Assembly: GCA_028687645.1 (NCBI GenBank)
Contig: JAQTZQ010000014.1
Location: 1 to 40,812, forward strand
Direction: 5' to 3'
DNA length: 40,812 nucleotides
From: Rhodocyclaceae bacterium
GTDB taxonomy: Bacteria; Pseudomonadota; Gammaproteobacteria; Burkholderiales; Rhodocyclaceae
Below, piece after piece: positions 16,872 through 26,279 of this stretch (position 1 is the first letter of the stretch; each line of letters begins with the position of its first letter). Made by a program: the position numbers and the translations under genes. Below the pieces are notes generated by a model. The model did not search any database. It worked only from the letters and a program-made list of their open reading frames with translations, and had not been told where the DNA came from.

Positions 16872-17513
16872 GTGGAACTTCTTGCCCAATTTATCGACAT
16901 CATTCTCCATCTCGACAAGCACCTGGCATTGCTGGTGCAGCAGTACGGGCTGTGGATTTACGGCATCCTGTTTTTCATCATTTTTGCCGAAACCGGTTTT
17001 GTCGTAACGCCCTTCCTGCCGGGCGATTCGCTGTTGTTTGTGGCTGGCGCACTGGCTGCGCTGGGTGAGGGCGGGATGGATATTTTTGTCTTGATGGGCG
17101 TCTTGCTGGCGGCTGCGCTGCTGGGCAATATGGTCAATTACCAAATTGGCCGTTATCTTGGGCCCAAGGTTTTTCAATGGGAAAACTCGCGTTTTTTCAA
17201 CAAGGAAGCCTTGGTCAAGACCCATGCGTTCTATGAAAAACATGGCGGCAAGACGCTGGTGATGTCGCGTTTTCTGCCCCTGTTCCGCACCTTCGCCCCT
17301 TTCGTTGCCGGGATTGGCGCCATGTCTTACGCCAAGTTCACCCTGTTCAACCTGATCGGCGCGCTGGCCTGGGTGGTTTCGCTGTGCCTGGCGGGCTATT
17401 GGCTGGGCAACATGGTCTGGGTCAAACAAAATCTCTCGATCATTATTGTTGGCATTATCGCGATCTCGCTCTTGCCGGTGGCGCTGGGTTACCTGAAGAG
17501 CAGGAATGCCTGA
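16872..17513 (+). CDS. DedA-family membrane protein
   Basis: This 213-residue inner-membrane protein belongs to the DedA/VTT family, whose members act in lipid-carrier recycling and membrane homeostasis. Signature features are ETGFVVTPFLPGDSLLF at about 36-52, a hydrophobic core, the amphipathic loop with FYEKHGGK and RFLPLFRTFAPFVAGI, and several transmembrane helices ending near residue 205. Length matches the family. The start is GTG without a good ribosome site; it is the only initiator that keeps the conserved N-terminus. Its stop overlaps the next start (TGATG), beginning a chain of four overlapping junctions up to the MscS gene. The specific member (YqjA, YghB, DedA) cannot be assigned. 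Confidence 0.9.
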   Translation: MELLAQFIDIILHLDKHLALLVQQYGLWIYGILFFIIFAETGFVVTPFLPGDSLLFVAGALAALGEGGMDIFVLMGVLLAAALLGNMVNYQIGRYLGPKVFQWENSRFFNKEALVKTHAFYEKHGGKTLVMSRFLPLFRTFAPFVAGIGAMSYAKFTLFNLIGALAWVVSLCLAGYWLGNMVWVKQNLSIIIVGIIAISLLPVALGYLKSRNA

Positions 17514-18217
17514 TGCGCTGGCTGCTCGTTCTCCTTGTTCTCTCGTGCGCCGGTTGCGTGACGAAAATGGGTAAGGATGGACGCACGGAGTCGACGGTCG
17601 ACGTCAAATATCTGGCCAAAACTGAGGTTGACCGGATTGCCGACGCCAATCGTAGCGAGGTGATGGACGGTCTTTTGCTGATCGCTGACAAGCTTTACAA
17701 GCGCAATCCGAAAGAATGGAAGAAGGCTGGCCTGGCAAGTCGGGAAGAAGGTCTGGAGCGTCTGAAGCAGCGCTTTTACCGCAGCCTGCCGGAGCTTGGC
17801 GGCTTGCGTGAGGACAAGGCAGCGGCGCTGGCCTTTAGCGAAGCCTACGGCGGAGACCGCGTTGCCGCCCTGATGCTCGGCCTGCTGACCATGGCCGATG
17901 CGGCTTTCGATCACAAGGCGGAGTATTTCATGCTTGATTCGCTGAACGAGCAAAAACTCTACTTTTGCGCGCGCAACATGGAGATTGCCATCTGGAAGCT
18001 GGGTAATGACCGTGACTCTGCCGGCAATCTTTTTCTGCTCTCCAACGAACTTGATTCAGCCAACCGTAATCTTTCTTTCGAGCGCGAGTTCGGGCGCTTA
18101 ATCGGCTTGCTGGACTTTATGGCCAAAGTTGTCGCCGACCGCAACGGTCGAGGTTTGTCGCGTTTGACACAATCTGTGGCCACCACCATTTTCTTTCCGA
18201 TCAGTTTTATCAAATGA
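17513..18217 (+). CDS. Putative lipoprotein of unknown function
   Basis: I do not recognise this 234-residue protein. It begins with a short basic-hydrophobic signal (MRWLLVLLVLSCAGC) with cysteines at positions 12 and 15, either of which could be the lipidated residue. The mature part is charged and mostly helical in appearance, with no obvious catalytic motif. A hydrophobic stretch at residues 220-233 ends the protein. The chosen ATG overlaps the dedA stop by one base, and the stop overlaps purN by four, so it is translationally tied to both. Longer upstream starts would lie inside dedA and would lose the signal peptide. A cell-envelope role is inferred only from the signal peptide. Confidence 0.75.
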   Translation: MRWLLVLLVLSCAGCVTKMGKDGRTESTVDVKYLAKTEVDRIADANRSEVMDGLLLIADKLYKRNPKEWKKAGLASREEGLERLKQRFYRSLPELGGLREDKAAALAFSEAYGGDRVAALMLGLLTMADAAFDHKAEYFMLDSLNEQKLYFCARNMEIAIWKLGNDRDSAGNLFLLSNELDSANRNLSFEREFGRLIGLLDFMAKVVADRNGRGLSRLTQSVATTIFFPISFIK

Positions 18218-18882
18218 AAAATATCGTCATCCTGATTTCCGGGCGCGGCAGCAACATGGAGGCGCTGATCGCCGCCCGTGATGCCGGGAATTTGCCGGTC
18301 AATATCGCCGCCGTGATCAGCAACCGGCCAGATGCCCAAGGGCTGGAAATCGCTGCAAAGGCCGGCATTGCAACGCACTTCATCGACCACAAGGCTTTTG
18401 CTGGCCGCGAAGCCTTTGACGCCGCGCTGGCCGAATGTATTGACCAATTTGCCCCGGATCTGGTGGTCTTGGCTGGTTTCATGCGCATTCTCACTGAGCG
18501 TTTCGTCGGCCACTACGAAGGCCGCCTGATGAATATTCACCCCTCGCTGCTGCCGTCGTTTCCCGGTTTGCATACTCATCAGCGGGCGCTGGAGGAGGGC
18601 GTGCGCATTCATGGCTGTACGGTGCATTTTGTGACGCCAACGCTCGATCATGGCCCGGTGATTATTCAAGCCGCCATTCCGGTGCTTGATGGCGATAGCG
18701 AGGATGATCTGGCGGCGCGCATTTTGCTCCAGGAGCACAAAATTTACCCCCTGGCGGTGCGCTGGTTTGCTGAAGGCCGCTTGCGCCTTGAGCATGGCCG
18801 CGTGCGTCTTGCCGCAGCATTGAATGATCGGGCCGCACTGATTTCGCCCGAGCCCGTTGTCACCGTATTGGAAAACCCATGA
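18214..18882 (+). CDS. purN: Phosphoribosylglycinamide formyltransferase 1
   Basis: This 222-residue enzyme transfers a formyl group from 10-formyl-tetrahydrofolate to GAR in the third step of purine synthesis. Family motifs are present: LISGRGSNMEAL near the N-terminus for phosphate binding, and the catalytic residues N107 and H109 in MNIHPSLLP and D145 in TLDHGP. Length is slightly above E. coli PurN (212). It overlaps the lipoprotein gene and the following RNA methyltransferase gene by four bases each (ATGA). purF, which begins the same pathway, lies at the far end of the window in a separate operon. Confidence 0.96.
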   Translation: MKNIVILISGRGSNMEALIAARDAGNLPVNIAAVISNRPDAQGLEIAAKAGIATHFIDHKAFAGREAFDAALAECIDQFAPDLVVLAGFMRILTERFVGHYEGRLMNIHPSLLPSFPGLHTHQRALEEGVRIHGCTVHFVTPTLDHGPVIIQAAIPVLDGDSEDDLAARILLQEHKIYPLAVRWFAEGRLRLEHGRVRLAAALNDRAALISPEPVVTVLENP

Positions 18883-20141
18883 ACGCTCGCTTTACCCCCG
18901 CACTATTCGCCCATGCCGTGGCAGTTCTCAATGAATTGCTGCGTTTTGAACACCCGGCCGATGCCGTGGTCTCGCGTTATTTCAAATTCAACCGCGAACT
19001 CGGTCATGCTGATCGCGCCTTCGTGGCCGAAAGCGTTTTTGCGGTTTTGCGCCGTGGGCGTAGCCTGGAGGCGCGCTGTGCCGGCAAGTTGTCGGATCGC
19101 AATTTATTGCTGGCCGCACTGACTGTCAGCCGTGGCTGGAGCCAGCGCGAACTCGCCCCGGTGCTTAAAGGCAGCGAGGAGGAATGGCTGGCGGCAGCGA
19201 AAGCGATGCCGGAGTCTGAGTTTTCGCCTGCCGTGCGCTGTGATTTGCCGGATTGGCTCTATAACGCGCTGGAAGCCCAATTGGGTGCTGACGAGGTGGC
19301 CAAACTGGCGCTGGCGCTCAACAACCCGGCGCCGCTTGATTTGCGCGTCAATACGATCAAAACCACCCGCCAGGCGGTGCTGGAGCGCTTTGCCGCTGAA
19401 GGTATCGCCGCCCAGGCTGGCAGCTTGTCGCCCACCGCCGTTCGCCTGCGCGACAAGCCGGCGCTGGCCAAACACCCGCTGTTTCTTGAGGGGGCGTTTG
19501 AGGTGCAGGACGAAGGCAGTCAGTTGTTGGGCTATTTGCTTGATCCCAAGCGCGGCGAGATGGTGGTCGATCTGTGCGCCGGGGCGGGCGGCAAAACCCT
19601 GCTGCTCGGCGCGTTGATGAAAAATACCGGGCGTCTTTACGCCTTTGATGTTTCCGACAAACGCCTGGTAAAACTCAAGCCCCGGCTGGCCCGTTCGGGT
19701 TTGTCGAATGTTCATCCGGCGCGTATTGAGCATGAGCGCGATACCAAGATCAAGCGTCTGGCCGGCAAAATTGATCGGGTACTGGTTGATGCGCCGTGTT
19801 CCGGCCTCGGCACCTTGCGTCGTAATCCTGATCTCAAATGGCGCCAGAGCGAGGCTTCGGTGGCGGAATTGACCGTCAAGCAGGCGGCGATTCTCGATGC
19901 TGCGGCCAAACTGGTACGCCCCGGCGGCCGCGTGGTTTATGCCACCTGCAGCTTGCTGGCCGCCGAGAATGATCAGGTGGTTGAGGCTTTCCTCGCCAGT
20001 CATCCAGGTTTCACGCTAATTCCGGCGTCGACCGTACTAAACAAGCATGGCATTGCCGTTGAAGGCGACATGCTGCGTCTTTTGCCGCATGTTCATCATA
20101 CCGACGGCTTTTTCGCCGCAGTTCTGGATAAGAAGGCATGA
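18879..20141 (+). CDS. RsmB/NOP-family RNA (cytosine-5) methyltransferase
   Basis: This 420-residue protein is a SAM-dependent RNA m5C methyltransferase. An N-terminal helical region (about 1-150) precedes the Rossmann-like domain with SAM motif VVDLCAGAGGKT at about 227-238. It has two catalytic-type cysteines, C307 in DAPCSGLGTLRRNPD and C357 in ATCS. Both cysteines being present is characteristic of the RsmB/Nop2 group. The N-terminal region is not clearly the NusB-like domain of E. coli RsmB, so the 16S C967 target is not certain and I leave the symbol blank. It overlaps purN and the MscS channel gene by four bases each. Confidence 0.88.
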   Translation: MNARFTPALFAHAVAVLNELLRFEHPADAVVSRYFKFNRELGHADRAFVAESVFAVLRRGRSLEARCAGKLSDRNLLLAALTVSRGWSQRELAPVLKGSEEEWLAAAKAMPESEFSPAVRCDLPDWLYNALEAQLGADEVAKLALALNNPAPLDLRVNTIKTTRQAVLERFAAEGIAAQAGSLSPTAVRLRDKPALAKHPLFLEGAFEVQDEGSQLLGYLLDPKRGEMVVDLCAGAGGKTLLLGALMKNTGRLYAFDVSDKRLVKLKPRLARSGLSNVHPARIEHERDTKIKRLAGKIDRVLVDAPCSGLGTLRRNPDLKWRQSEASVAELTVKQAAILDAAAKLVRPGGRVVYATCSLLAAENDQVVEAFLASHPGFTLIPASTVLNKHGIAVEGDMLRLLPHVHHTDGFFAAVLDKKA

Positions 20142-21439
20142 GCAAAAAGTCCCCGATGCTGAGTTTTTTAACTGACCTCTGGGAGGATGTCAGTGATCCA
20201 CATTTTGTTTGGCAAGTGCTTGCGCTGGTGGTGGCGCTGGGGATTGCCTGGCTGATTTCACGTCAATGGCAAAAAAAACATTCGGAAGGCTCGGGGCGCT
20301 TCACGGATGCCGGGTCGCGTCTGGTTTTTCCGCTGACTGGCATGATTCTGGTGGGTATCGCCCACCTGGCGCTCAAATCATTCATCCACGTCAATTTATT
20401 CAAACTGGCCATGCCGCTGCTGGGCTCGCTGGCATTGGTGCGCAGCGTTATTTTCGTCCTGCGTCAGGCCTTCAAGCAGGCCACCTGGCTGACCAGCTGG
20501 GAGCGCATCATCTCGCTGCTGGTTTGGGGCTGGATGGCGCTTTACATCACCGATCTGGCGCCGCATGTGATTGATACGCTGGAGCAGGTTGATTTTTCAT
20601 TGGGCAAACAGCGCTTTGATTTGTGGATGATCATTCATGGTGCTGCTACGGTGTTTTTGACCGTGGTGCTGGCCTTGTGGGTTGCGGGGATCATTGAAAA
20701 CCGGCTGATGGGTTTTGAGGCGCTTGATTCCAGTCTGCGTATCGTCGTCATCCGCGTGGCTAAAGCCGTGCTCACCCTGGTCGCCATCATCGCTAGTCTG
20801 TCGCTGGTGGGCATAGACATGACTGCGCTCTCGGTGTTCACCGGCGCGCTGGGCGTCGGCCTAGGCTTGGGTTTGCAGAAAATTGCCAGCAACTATGTTT
20901 CTGGTTTCATCATTCTGCTCGACCGCTCGATTCGCCTCGGCAATGTGGTTCAGGTGGGTACGGATAGCGGCATGGTGACTCAGATCACGACGCGCTATAC
21001 CGTCTTGCGCCAGTTGGGCGGCACCGAGTTCATCGTGCCGAATGAAACGCTGATCGGCAGCGTGGTGCAAAACCAGACCTACTCGGACAGCCGCTTGCGT
21101 ATCGCGACACAGGTCGGCGTCGCCTACGATTGCGATCTCGACTTGGCGATGCGCCTGCTGGTCGAGGCCGCCTCGGGACAGGCGCGGGTGCTTGCAGAGC
21201 CTGGCCCTTCGGTGCTGATCACGCAATTTGCCGATAGCAGCATCAATCTTGAGCTAGGCTTTTGGATCGCCGACCCGGAAGAGGGGCGTGGTGGCGTTAT
21301 CTCTAATGTCAATCTGGCAATCTGGCGGTTGTTCAAGGAACACGGCATCAACATCCCCTTCCCGCAGCGCGATGTACGGATTGTTCATGAAAATGCAGCA
21401 GATCCCGCACCGCTGGCTACGCTTCCACAAAGTGCCTGA
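20138..21439 (+). CDS. MscS-family mechanosensitive ion channel
   Basis: This 433-residue membrane protein has about six hydrophobic segments before the MscS core (about 230-410). The pore-lining helix is recognisable as a Gly/Ala-rich stretch (GALGVGLGLGLQKIASNYVSG), followed by ILLDRSIRLGN and the beta domain with IVPNETL. Such channels open under membrane tension to release solutes after osmotic downshock. The extra N-terminal helices make it longer than MscS (286 residues) but shorter than MscK. It closes the chain of overlapping genes that began at dedA. Confidence 0.93.
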   Translation: MSKKSPMLSFLTDLWEDVSDPHFVWQVLALVVALGIAWLISRQWQKKHSEGSGRFTDAGSRLVFPLTGMILVGIAHLALKSFIHVNLFKLAMPLLGSLALVRSVIFVLRQAFKQATWLTSWERIISLLVWGWMALYITDLAPHVIDTLEQVDFSLGKQRFDLWMIIHGAATVFLTVVLALWVAGIIENRLMGFEALDSSLRIVVIRVAKAVLTLVAIIASLSLVGIDMTALSVFTGALGVGLGLGLQKIASNYVSGFIILLDRSIRLGNVVQVGTDSGMVTQITTRYTVLRQLGGTEFIVPNETLIGSVVQNQTYSDSRLRIATQVGVAYDCDLDLAMRLLVEAASGQARVLAEPGPSVLITQFADSSINLELGFWIADPEEGRGGVISNVNLAIWRLFKEHGINIPFPQRDVRIVHENAADPAPLATLPQSA

Positions 21440-21480
21440 TTGCACTAACATCGTTCAGATAACGAACTCGGAGAACTAAC

Positions 21481-21927
21481 ATGCAGGTCAGGGAGATCAT
21501 CAATCTTAAAGGCGGCACGCTCTTTACGTCGACGCCGCAGCAGTTGTTGTCAGCGGCGGTCGACACCATGGCCGATCTGGATGTCGGCTCGCTGGTTGTC
21601 ATGGATGCCGGGAAAATGGCCGGCATGCTGACCTTTCGCGAGGTGCTCAAAGCACTGAAAACGCACAACGCCTGCCCGGTTGGCGTCACCGTTGGCGAAG
21701 TGATGGTCACCGATCCGGTGATCGCCGAACCGCAGATGGAAGTGAATGAACTGCGCCAATTGATGCTGGAATCCCATTCGCGCTACATGCCGGTCGTCGA
21801 GGCGGGCACTTTGCTCGGCGTGATCTCGCTGCACGACGTCGCCAAAGCGGTTTTTGAAGAACAGAATTTTGAGAACAAAATGCTGAAAAACTTCATCAAG
21901 AACTGGCCGGAAGATAAGGAGGGCTGA
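21481..21927 (+). CDS. Two-CBS-domain protein
   Basis: This 148-residue protein is made almost entirely of a CBS pair (about 8-65 and 75-135), with typical segments VGSLVVMDAGKMAGMLTFREVL and SRYMPVVEAGTLLGVISLHDV. CBS pairs bind adenosine nucleotides and regulate partner proteins; no catalytic domain is attached, so the partner is unknown. A short charged tail follows. The ATG has GGAG seven bases upstream. It lies 41 bases after the MscS channel gene and is followed by a strong terminator. Confidence 0.9.
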   Translation: MQVREIINLKGGTLFTSTPQQLLSAAVDTMADLDVGSLVVMDAGKMAGMLTFREVLKALKTHNACPVGVTVGEVMVTDPVIAEPQMEVNELRQLMLESHSRYMPVVEAGTLLGVISLHDVAKAVFEEQNFENKMLKNFIKNWPEDKEG

Positions 21928-21942
21928 AACGCCTCTTGCGGT

Positions 21943-21974
21943 GAAAAAAGGCGGCTGCGGCCGCTTTTTGTTTT
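21943..21974. terminator. Bidirectional rho-independent terminator
   Basis: A GC stem (GCGGC/GCCGC) with loop TGCG is flanked by runs of A on the left and T on the right. It can therefore end transcription from the CBS gene on the plus strand and from the small minus-strand gene that stops at 21973. The T-run continues as TTTTTGTTTT. Confidence 0.8.
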
Positions 21975-22131
21975 AACGGCTATCCCAACCATAGCGCTTG
22001 GTGCGCTGCCATTGCTTGTCAGCCTGCTGCTTGCCCTGCGCGGTGGGCGCCGCAGCTTTGCTGCGTGCCGGCGGCTGCGTTGACGACTTTGTTACGGTCG
22101 ACGGCGAAAAAGGGGGCTTTTTTTGCGGCAT
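21973..22131 (-). CDS. Small basic protein, 52 residues, unknown function
   Basis: This is a short, lysine-, proline- and alanine-rich ORF reading [13 protein letters not shown] at its start and ending in [14 protein letters not shown] do not recognise the family. Support for a real gene is an AGGAG ribosome site six bases before the ATG and the terminator directly at its stop codon. The composition suggests a disordered nucleic-acid- or membrane-associated peptide, which is inference. A longer frame to 22236 would overlap aroC and has no better ribosome site. The ORF lies head to head with aroC with 37 bases between the starts, so the aroC promoter may lie inside it. Confidence 0.55.
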   Translation of the reverse strand: MPQKKPPFSPSTVTKSSTQPPARSKAAAPTAQGKQQADKQWQRTKRYGWDSR

Positions 22132-22168
22132 GGTAGACTCCTGTTTCTCCATTAGAGCGCTGCTACCC

Positions 22169-23269
22169 ATGTCCGGCAATACCTTTGGCACCTTGTTTTC
22201 GGTTTCTTCCTTTGGCGAATCCCATGGCCCGGCCATTGGTTGCGTGGTCGATGGCTGCCCACCCGGGCTGGCGCTGTGCGCCGAGGATATTCAGGCGGAA
22301 CTGGATCGCCGCAAGCCGGGCACCTCGCGCCACGTCACGCAGCGCCGCGAGCCGGATAGCGTCGAAATTCTCTCTGGCGTCTTTGAGGGCAAAACCACCG
22401 GTACACCGATTGGTCTGCTGATCCGCAATCAGGATCAGCGCAGCAAGGATTACGGCAATATCGCCGAAACCTTCCGCCCCGGTCATGCTGATTACACCTA
22501 CACGCAAAAATACGGTTTTCGCGATTATCGCGGCGGTGGCCGTTCTTCGGCGCGCGAGACCGCCGTTCGTGTCGCTGCCGGTGCGATTGCGCGCAAGTGG
22601 TTGCTGGAGCGCTACGGTATCCATATTCGCGGCTGGATGAGCGCGCTTGGCCCAATCGAAATCCCTTTTGTTTGCGCCGAGGATATCGACGACAACGCAT
22701 TTTTTGCACCCAATGCCGCCATCGTGCCGCAGCTGGAAAGCTACATGGACAGCCTGCGCAAATCGCTCGATTCAGTCGGTGCAAAAATCACCGTCTCAGC
22801 CACCGGTGTGCCGCCAGGCTGGGGCGAGCCGGTTTATGATCGCCTGGATGCGGAAATTGCCTACGCGATGATGGGTATCAATGCGGTCAAGGGCGTCGAA
22901 ATTGGTGCTGGATTTGACTCGGTGGCCCAAAAGGGCAGCGAGCACGGCGATGAAATGACGCCGCAGGGGTTTGCCAGTAACCACGCCGGCGGCATTCTGG
23001 GTGGTATTTCGACCGGCCAGGAAATCATCGTCAATATGGCGATCAAGCCAACTTCGTCGATCGCCCAGCCGCGTCGCTCAATCAATACGCAGGGCCAGGC
23101 CATCGAAGTGGCGACAGAAGGCCGCCATGATCCTTGCGTTGGTATCCGCGCGACACCGATCGCCGAAGCCATGCTGGCGCTGGTTTTGATCGATCATGCA
23201 TTGCGTCATCGGGCGCAATGTGGCGATGTGGTCTGCCAAACGCCACGCATTCCGGGAAAAATCGCGTAA
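22169..23269 (+). CDS. aroC: Chorismate synthase
   Basis: This 366-residue enzyme makes chorismate from 5-enolpyruvylshikimate 3-phosphate, the last step of the shikimate pathway, using reduced FMN. The family signatures are plain: [17 protein letters not shown] near the start, RPGHADYTY and [14 protein letters not shown] in the middle, and GGISTGQEI and RATPIAEAM later. The ATG at 22169 gives the normal N-terminus (MSGNTFG). It has no clear ribosome site. Longer upstream starts would run through the divergent small gene and are rejected. Its product feeds the trpFBA branch encoded elsewhere in this window. Confidence 0.96.
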   Translation: MSGNTFGTLFSVSSFGESHGPAIGCVVDGCPPGLALCAEDIQAELDRRKPGTSRHVTQRREPDSVEILSGVFEGKTTGTPIGLLIRNQDQRSKDYGNIAETFRPGHADYTYTQKYGFRDYRGGGRSSARETAVRVAAGAIARKWLLERYGIHIRGWMSALGPIEIPFVCAEDIDDNAFFAPNAAIVPQLESYMDSLRKSLDSVGAKITVSATGVPPGWGEPVYDRLDAEIAYAMMGINAVKGVEIGAGFDSVAQKGSEHGDEMTPQGFASNHAGGILGGISTGQEIIVNMAIKPTSSIAQPRRSINTQGQAIEVATEGRHDPCVGIRATPIAEAMLALVLIDHALRHRAQCGDVVCQTPRIPGKIA

Positions 23270-23323
23270 AATTTTGGCTTTTTTCCGCTCTGAGAGCGAA
23301 ATAGCCGTTCTAGGGAGAACACC

Positions 23324-23593
23324 ATGCAAGTCGATCACCACGACCTCCATTCCGAATTTCCGGAATTTTCTGAAGCCATCAATGTGCTCAAAGCCGGTAA
23401 CGCTCATTTCGCCAAGCAACTGGCTACTTACCAGCGCCTGACTGGCAAGGTAGAAGACCTCGAAGAGCACGATATGCCGGTGGCTGATTTCACGTTGGAA
23501 GACATGAAGAAACAACGCGTGCATCTCAAAGATGCCCTCTATCACATGTTGTTGGCCTACCGCGCCGGCCAGTTGTCGGTTAAAGCGGCCTGA
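23324..23593 (+). CDS. YdcH-family (DUF465) small protein
   Basis: This 89-residue, highly charged, probably coiled-coil protein has the pattern of the YdcH/DUF465 family, with the end DMKKQRVHLKDALYHMLL. No biochemical role is established for the family. The ATG is preceded by AGGGAGA. It lies 54 bases after aroC and 41 before the MFS transporter. The gap before it contains a weak CGCTC/GAGCG hairpin without a T-run. Confidence 0.8.
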   Translation: MQVDHHDLHSEFPEFSEAINVLKAGNAHFAKQLATYQRLTGKVEDLEEHDMPVADFTLEDMKKQRVHLKDALYHMLLAYRAGQLSVKAA

Positions 23594-23614
23594 TTCGATC
23601 GGCCTCCAGAGGCG

Positions 23615-23638
23615 GCATCCGGTAAACTGTCCGGATGC
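23615..23638 (+). promoter_or_regulatory. Inverted repeat covering the MFS start codon
   Basis: GCATCCGG (23615-23622) and CCGGATGC (23631-23638) form a perfect 8-base-pair stem with an 8-base loop. The ATG of the transporter gene (23635-23637) lies inside the right arm, so the folded mRNA would hide the start codon. No T-run follows, so it is not a terminator. The same DNA could instead be an operator. Confidence 0.5.
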
Positions 23639-24831
23639 ACGCTTTGCCTTATTGGCGCCTTTCTGGCTACTACCTGTTTTACTTCGCCTTCATTGGCGCG
23701 TTTTCGCCCTATTTCGGGCTCTACCTGCAATCCCTGAATTTCTCTGCCTGGGACATCGGTCTGCTGATGTCACAAATGCAGTTGATGCGTCTTTTTGGCC
23801 CCAATTTGTGGGGCTGGCTGGCCGATCATTTCGGTCAACGGATGTTGATCATTCGCCTCGCCGCAGCCATTTCGCTGCTCGGCTTTTGCGCGTTTTTCTG
23901 GTTCGACAAATTACCCAGCATGTTGCTGGCGATGGCAGTACTGGCCTTCTTCTGGAGCGCCGCGCTGCCCTTGGTCGAAACCCTGACCTTCGATCATTTG
24001 CGCGAAGAGCACGGGCGTTACAGCCGCATCCGGGTCTGGGGCTCAATCGGATTTATCGTTGCAGTGATGAGTACCGGGGCATTACTCGATTACTTCCCAA
24101 CGGGCAGTATTCTCTGGGTCTGTTGCTTGATGTTGATGGGCATTTTGCTGGTCGCGCTGACACTGCCGGAAACCACGCCAAGGCCGCACCCGCACGACAC
24201 CCCGGCGATTGGCGAAATCCTGCGTCAGCCGCGCGTCCGTGCCTTCATGCTGGCGTGCCTGGCTATGTCGGCGGCGCATGGCGCTTACTATGTTTTTTAC
24301 TCTATCCATCTGACGGCCAACGGCTACAGCAAAACCGAGGTGGGTATTTTGTGGTCGCTTGGGGTGGTGGCCGAGATTCTGGTGTTTATGGCCATGTCTC
24401 GCCTGGTCCGACAGTTTTCGTTGCGCAGCATTTTGCTGGTCAGCTTTGCCGCCGCCGTATTGCGCTTTTTACTGATGGGTTGGGCGGTGGATTCGCTGGT
24501 TTTGATGATTTTTGTCCAGGTATTGCATGGTCTGACCTTCGGCTCGCATCACGCCGCTTCTATTGCTGTCGTCAATTTGTGGTTCCCCGGCAAGGCGCAG
24601 GGCAGAGGGCAGGCCTTGTACTCCAGTTTGTCCTTTGGTGCTGGTGGCTTGTTGGGCGTTCTGATCGCCGGGCGGACTTGGGATGATTGGGGCGCGGGTT
24701 GGTCATTCACGGTAGGCGCAGCCTTTGCCTTGATGGGTTTTTTGTTGATCTGGCGCTGGGTCCATGACGTCCGCGAATTGCTTACGGTCAACGCGGTTTC
24801 GGGGCCAAAAAACGACGGTTCTATGCCATAA
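23635..24831 (+). CDS. MFS transporter, HcaT-like
   Basis: This 398-residue protein has about twelve hydrophobic segments and the major facilitator layout. It most resembles the HcaT/phenylpropionate permease branch: an aromatic-rich N-terminus ([12 protein letters not shown]), [15 protein letters not shown], loop 2-3 with [10 protein letters not shown], and [11 protein letters not shown] in helix 5. These transporters are proton symporters, but the substrate here cannot be named from sequence. No aromatic-degradation genes accompany it. The start codon sits in an inverted repeat and lacks a clear ribosome site. leuC starts 32 bases downstream. Confidence 0.87.
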   Translation: MHALPYWRLSGYYLFYFAFIGAFSPYFGLYLQSLNFSAWDIGLLMSQMQLMRLFGPNLWGWLADHFGQRMLIIRLAAAISLLGFCAFFWFDKLPSMLLAMAVLAFFWSAALPLVETLTFDHLREEHGRYSRIRVWGSIGFIVAVMSTGALLDYFPTGSILWVCCLMLMGILLVALTLPETTPRPHPHDTPAIGEILRQPRVRAFMLACLAMSAAHGAYYVFYSIHLTANGYSKTEVGILWSLGVVAEILVFMAMSRLVRQFSLRSILLVSFAAAVLRFLLMGWAVDSLVLMIFVQVLHGLTFGSHHAASIAVVNLWFPGKAQGRGQALYSSLSFGAGGLLGVLIAGRTWDDWGAGWSFTVGAAFALMGFLLIWRWVHDVRELLTVNAVSGPKNDGSMP

Positions 24832-24863
24832 TTCAAGGCTCTACAGCCTCCAAAACACATGCC

Positions 24864-26270
24864 ATGTCGAAGACACTTTACGACAAACTTTGGGAAAACC
24901 ACGTCGTCCACGTCGAAGCGGACGGCACGGCGCTTCTCTATATTGATCGTCACCTCGTCCACGAAGTGACCAGCCCGCAGGCCTTTGAGGGCCTCAAACT
25001 GGCTGGCCGCAAACCGTGGCGCGTATCGTCCATCGTCGCAACGCCGGATCACAATACGCCGACCGATCATTGGGACGAAGGCATCAAGGATTCGGTTTCC
25101 CGGCAGCAGGTTGAAACGCTGGATGCCAACATCCGCGAAGTCGGCGCACTGGCCTATTTTCCGTTCAAGGATCCGCGCATGGGGATTCTCCATGTCGTCG
25201 GCCCGGAAAACGGCGCAACGCTGCCTGGCATGACTGTTGTGTGCGGTGATTCGCATACCTCGACGCACGGCGCTTTCGCCTGTCTGGCGCACGGTATCGG
25301 CACTTCGGAAGTCGAGCATGTGCTGGCGACCCAATGTCTGTTGCAGAAAAAATCCAAAACCATGCTGATTGCCGTCGAAGGCAAACTCGGCAAGGGCGTC
25401 ACCGGCAAGGATGTGGCGCTGGCGATTATCGGCACCATCGGCACCGCTGGTGGGACCGGTTACGCGATTGAATTCGGTGGTAGCGCGATTCGCGGCCTGA
25501 GCATGGAAGGTCGCATGACCCTGTGCAATATGGCCATCGAAGGCGGCGCCCGCATGGGATTCGTTGCGGTCGACGACAAAACCATCGATTATTTACGTGG
25601 CCGTCCGTTCTCGCCCAAAGGCGAAGTCTGGGATAACGCCGTGGCCTATTGGCGTACCCTGCAAAGCGATGCTGGCGCGCAATTTGACCGCGTTGTTACG
25701 CTCAAGGCGGAAGACATTCGCCCGCAAGTGACCTGGGGTACCTCGCCGGAAATGGTTGTCGCAATCGATGCCAATGTGCCCGATCCGGCCAAGCAGAGCG
25801 ACCCGGTCAAGCGCGAAGGCATGGAGCGGGCCCTGCAATACATGGGTTTGAATCCGAATACGCCGATGAACCAGATCAGCATCGACAAGGTGTTCATTGG
25901 TTCGTGCACTAATTCCCGCATCGAAGATTTGCGCGAAGCGGCGTCCGTTTTGAAGGGGCGCCATATCGCAGCGACTGTCAAATTAGCACTCGCTGTCCCG
26001 GGCTCCGGTCTGGTCAAGCGTCAGGCGGAAGCTGAAGGTTTGGACAAGGTGTTCCTCGCCGCCGGTTTTGAATGGCGTGAACCGGGTTGCTCGATGTGTC
26101 TGGCGATGAATGCCGACCGTCTGGAACCGGGCGAGCGTTGCGCCTCGACCTCCAATCGCAATTTTGAAGGTCGGCAAGGGCCGGGTGGGCGTACCCATCT
26201 GGTCAGCCCGGCGATGGCAGCAGCGGCGTCTATTGCTGGCCATTTTGCCGATGTGCGTGACATCCTCTGA
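24864..26270 (+). CDS. leuC: 3-isopropylmalate dehydratase large subunit
   Basis: This 468-residue aconitase-family subunit isomerises 2- to 3-isopropylmalate in leucine synthesis, together with LeuD. The three cysteines that bind the [4Fe-4S] cluster are C348 (GSCTNSR), C409 and C412 (GCSMCLAMN), close to the E. coli positions. The N-terminus ([13 protein letters not shown]) and [11 protein letters not shown] are also typical. It opens the leuCDB-asd operon; leuD starts 9 bases after its stop. No attenuator-like leader rich in leucine codons was seen in the 32 bases upstream. Confidence 0.97.
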   Translation: MSKTLYDKLWENHVVHVEADGTALLYIDRHLVHEVTSPQAFEGLKLAGRKPWRVSSIVATPDHNTPTDHWDEGIKDSVSRQQVETLDANIREVGALAYFPFKDPRMGILHVVGPENGATLPGMTVVCGDSHTSTHGAFACLAHGIGTSEVEHVLATQCLLQKKSKTMLIAVEGKLGKGVTGKDVALAIIGTIGTAGGTGYAIEFGGSAIRGLSMEGRMTLCNMAIEGGARMGFVAVDDKTIDYLRGRPFSPKGEVWDNAVAYWRTLQSDAGAQFDRVVTLKAEDIRPQVTWGTSPEMVVAIDANVPDPAKQSDPVKREGMERALQYMGLNPNTPMNQISIDKVFIGSCTNSRIEDLREAASVLKGRHIAATVKLALAVPGSGLVKRQAEAEGLDKVFLAAGFEWREPGCSMCLAMNADRLEPGERCASTSNRNFEGRQGPGGRTHLVSPAMAAAASIAGHFADVRDIL

Positions 26271-26279
26271 GAACAAGTC

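Noticed and set aside
19104-20003. 299-residue minus-strand frame inside the RNA methyltransferase gene
   Set aside because: It is the shadow of a conserved gene with intact SAM and cysteine motifs on the plus strand.
23280-23310. Terminator after aroC
   Set aside because: The T-run precedes a weak 5-bp CGCTC/GAGCG stem instead of following it.
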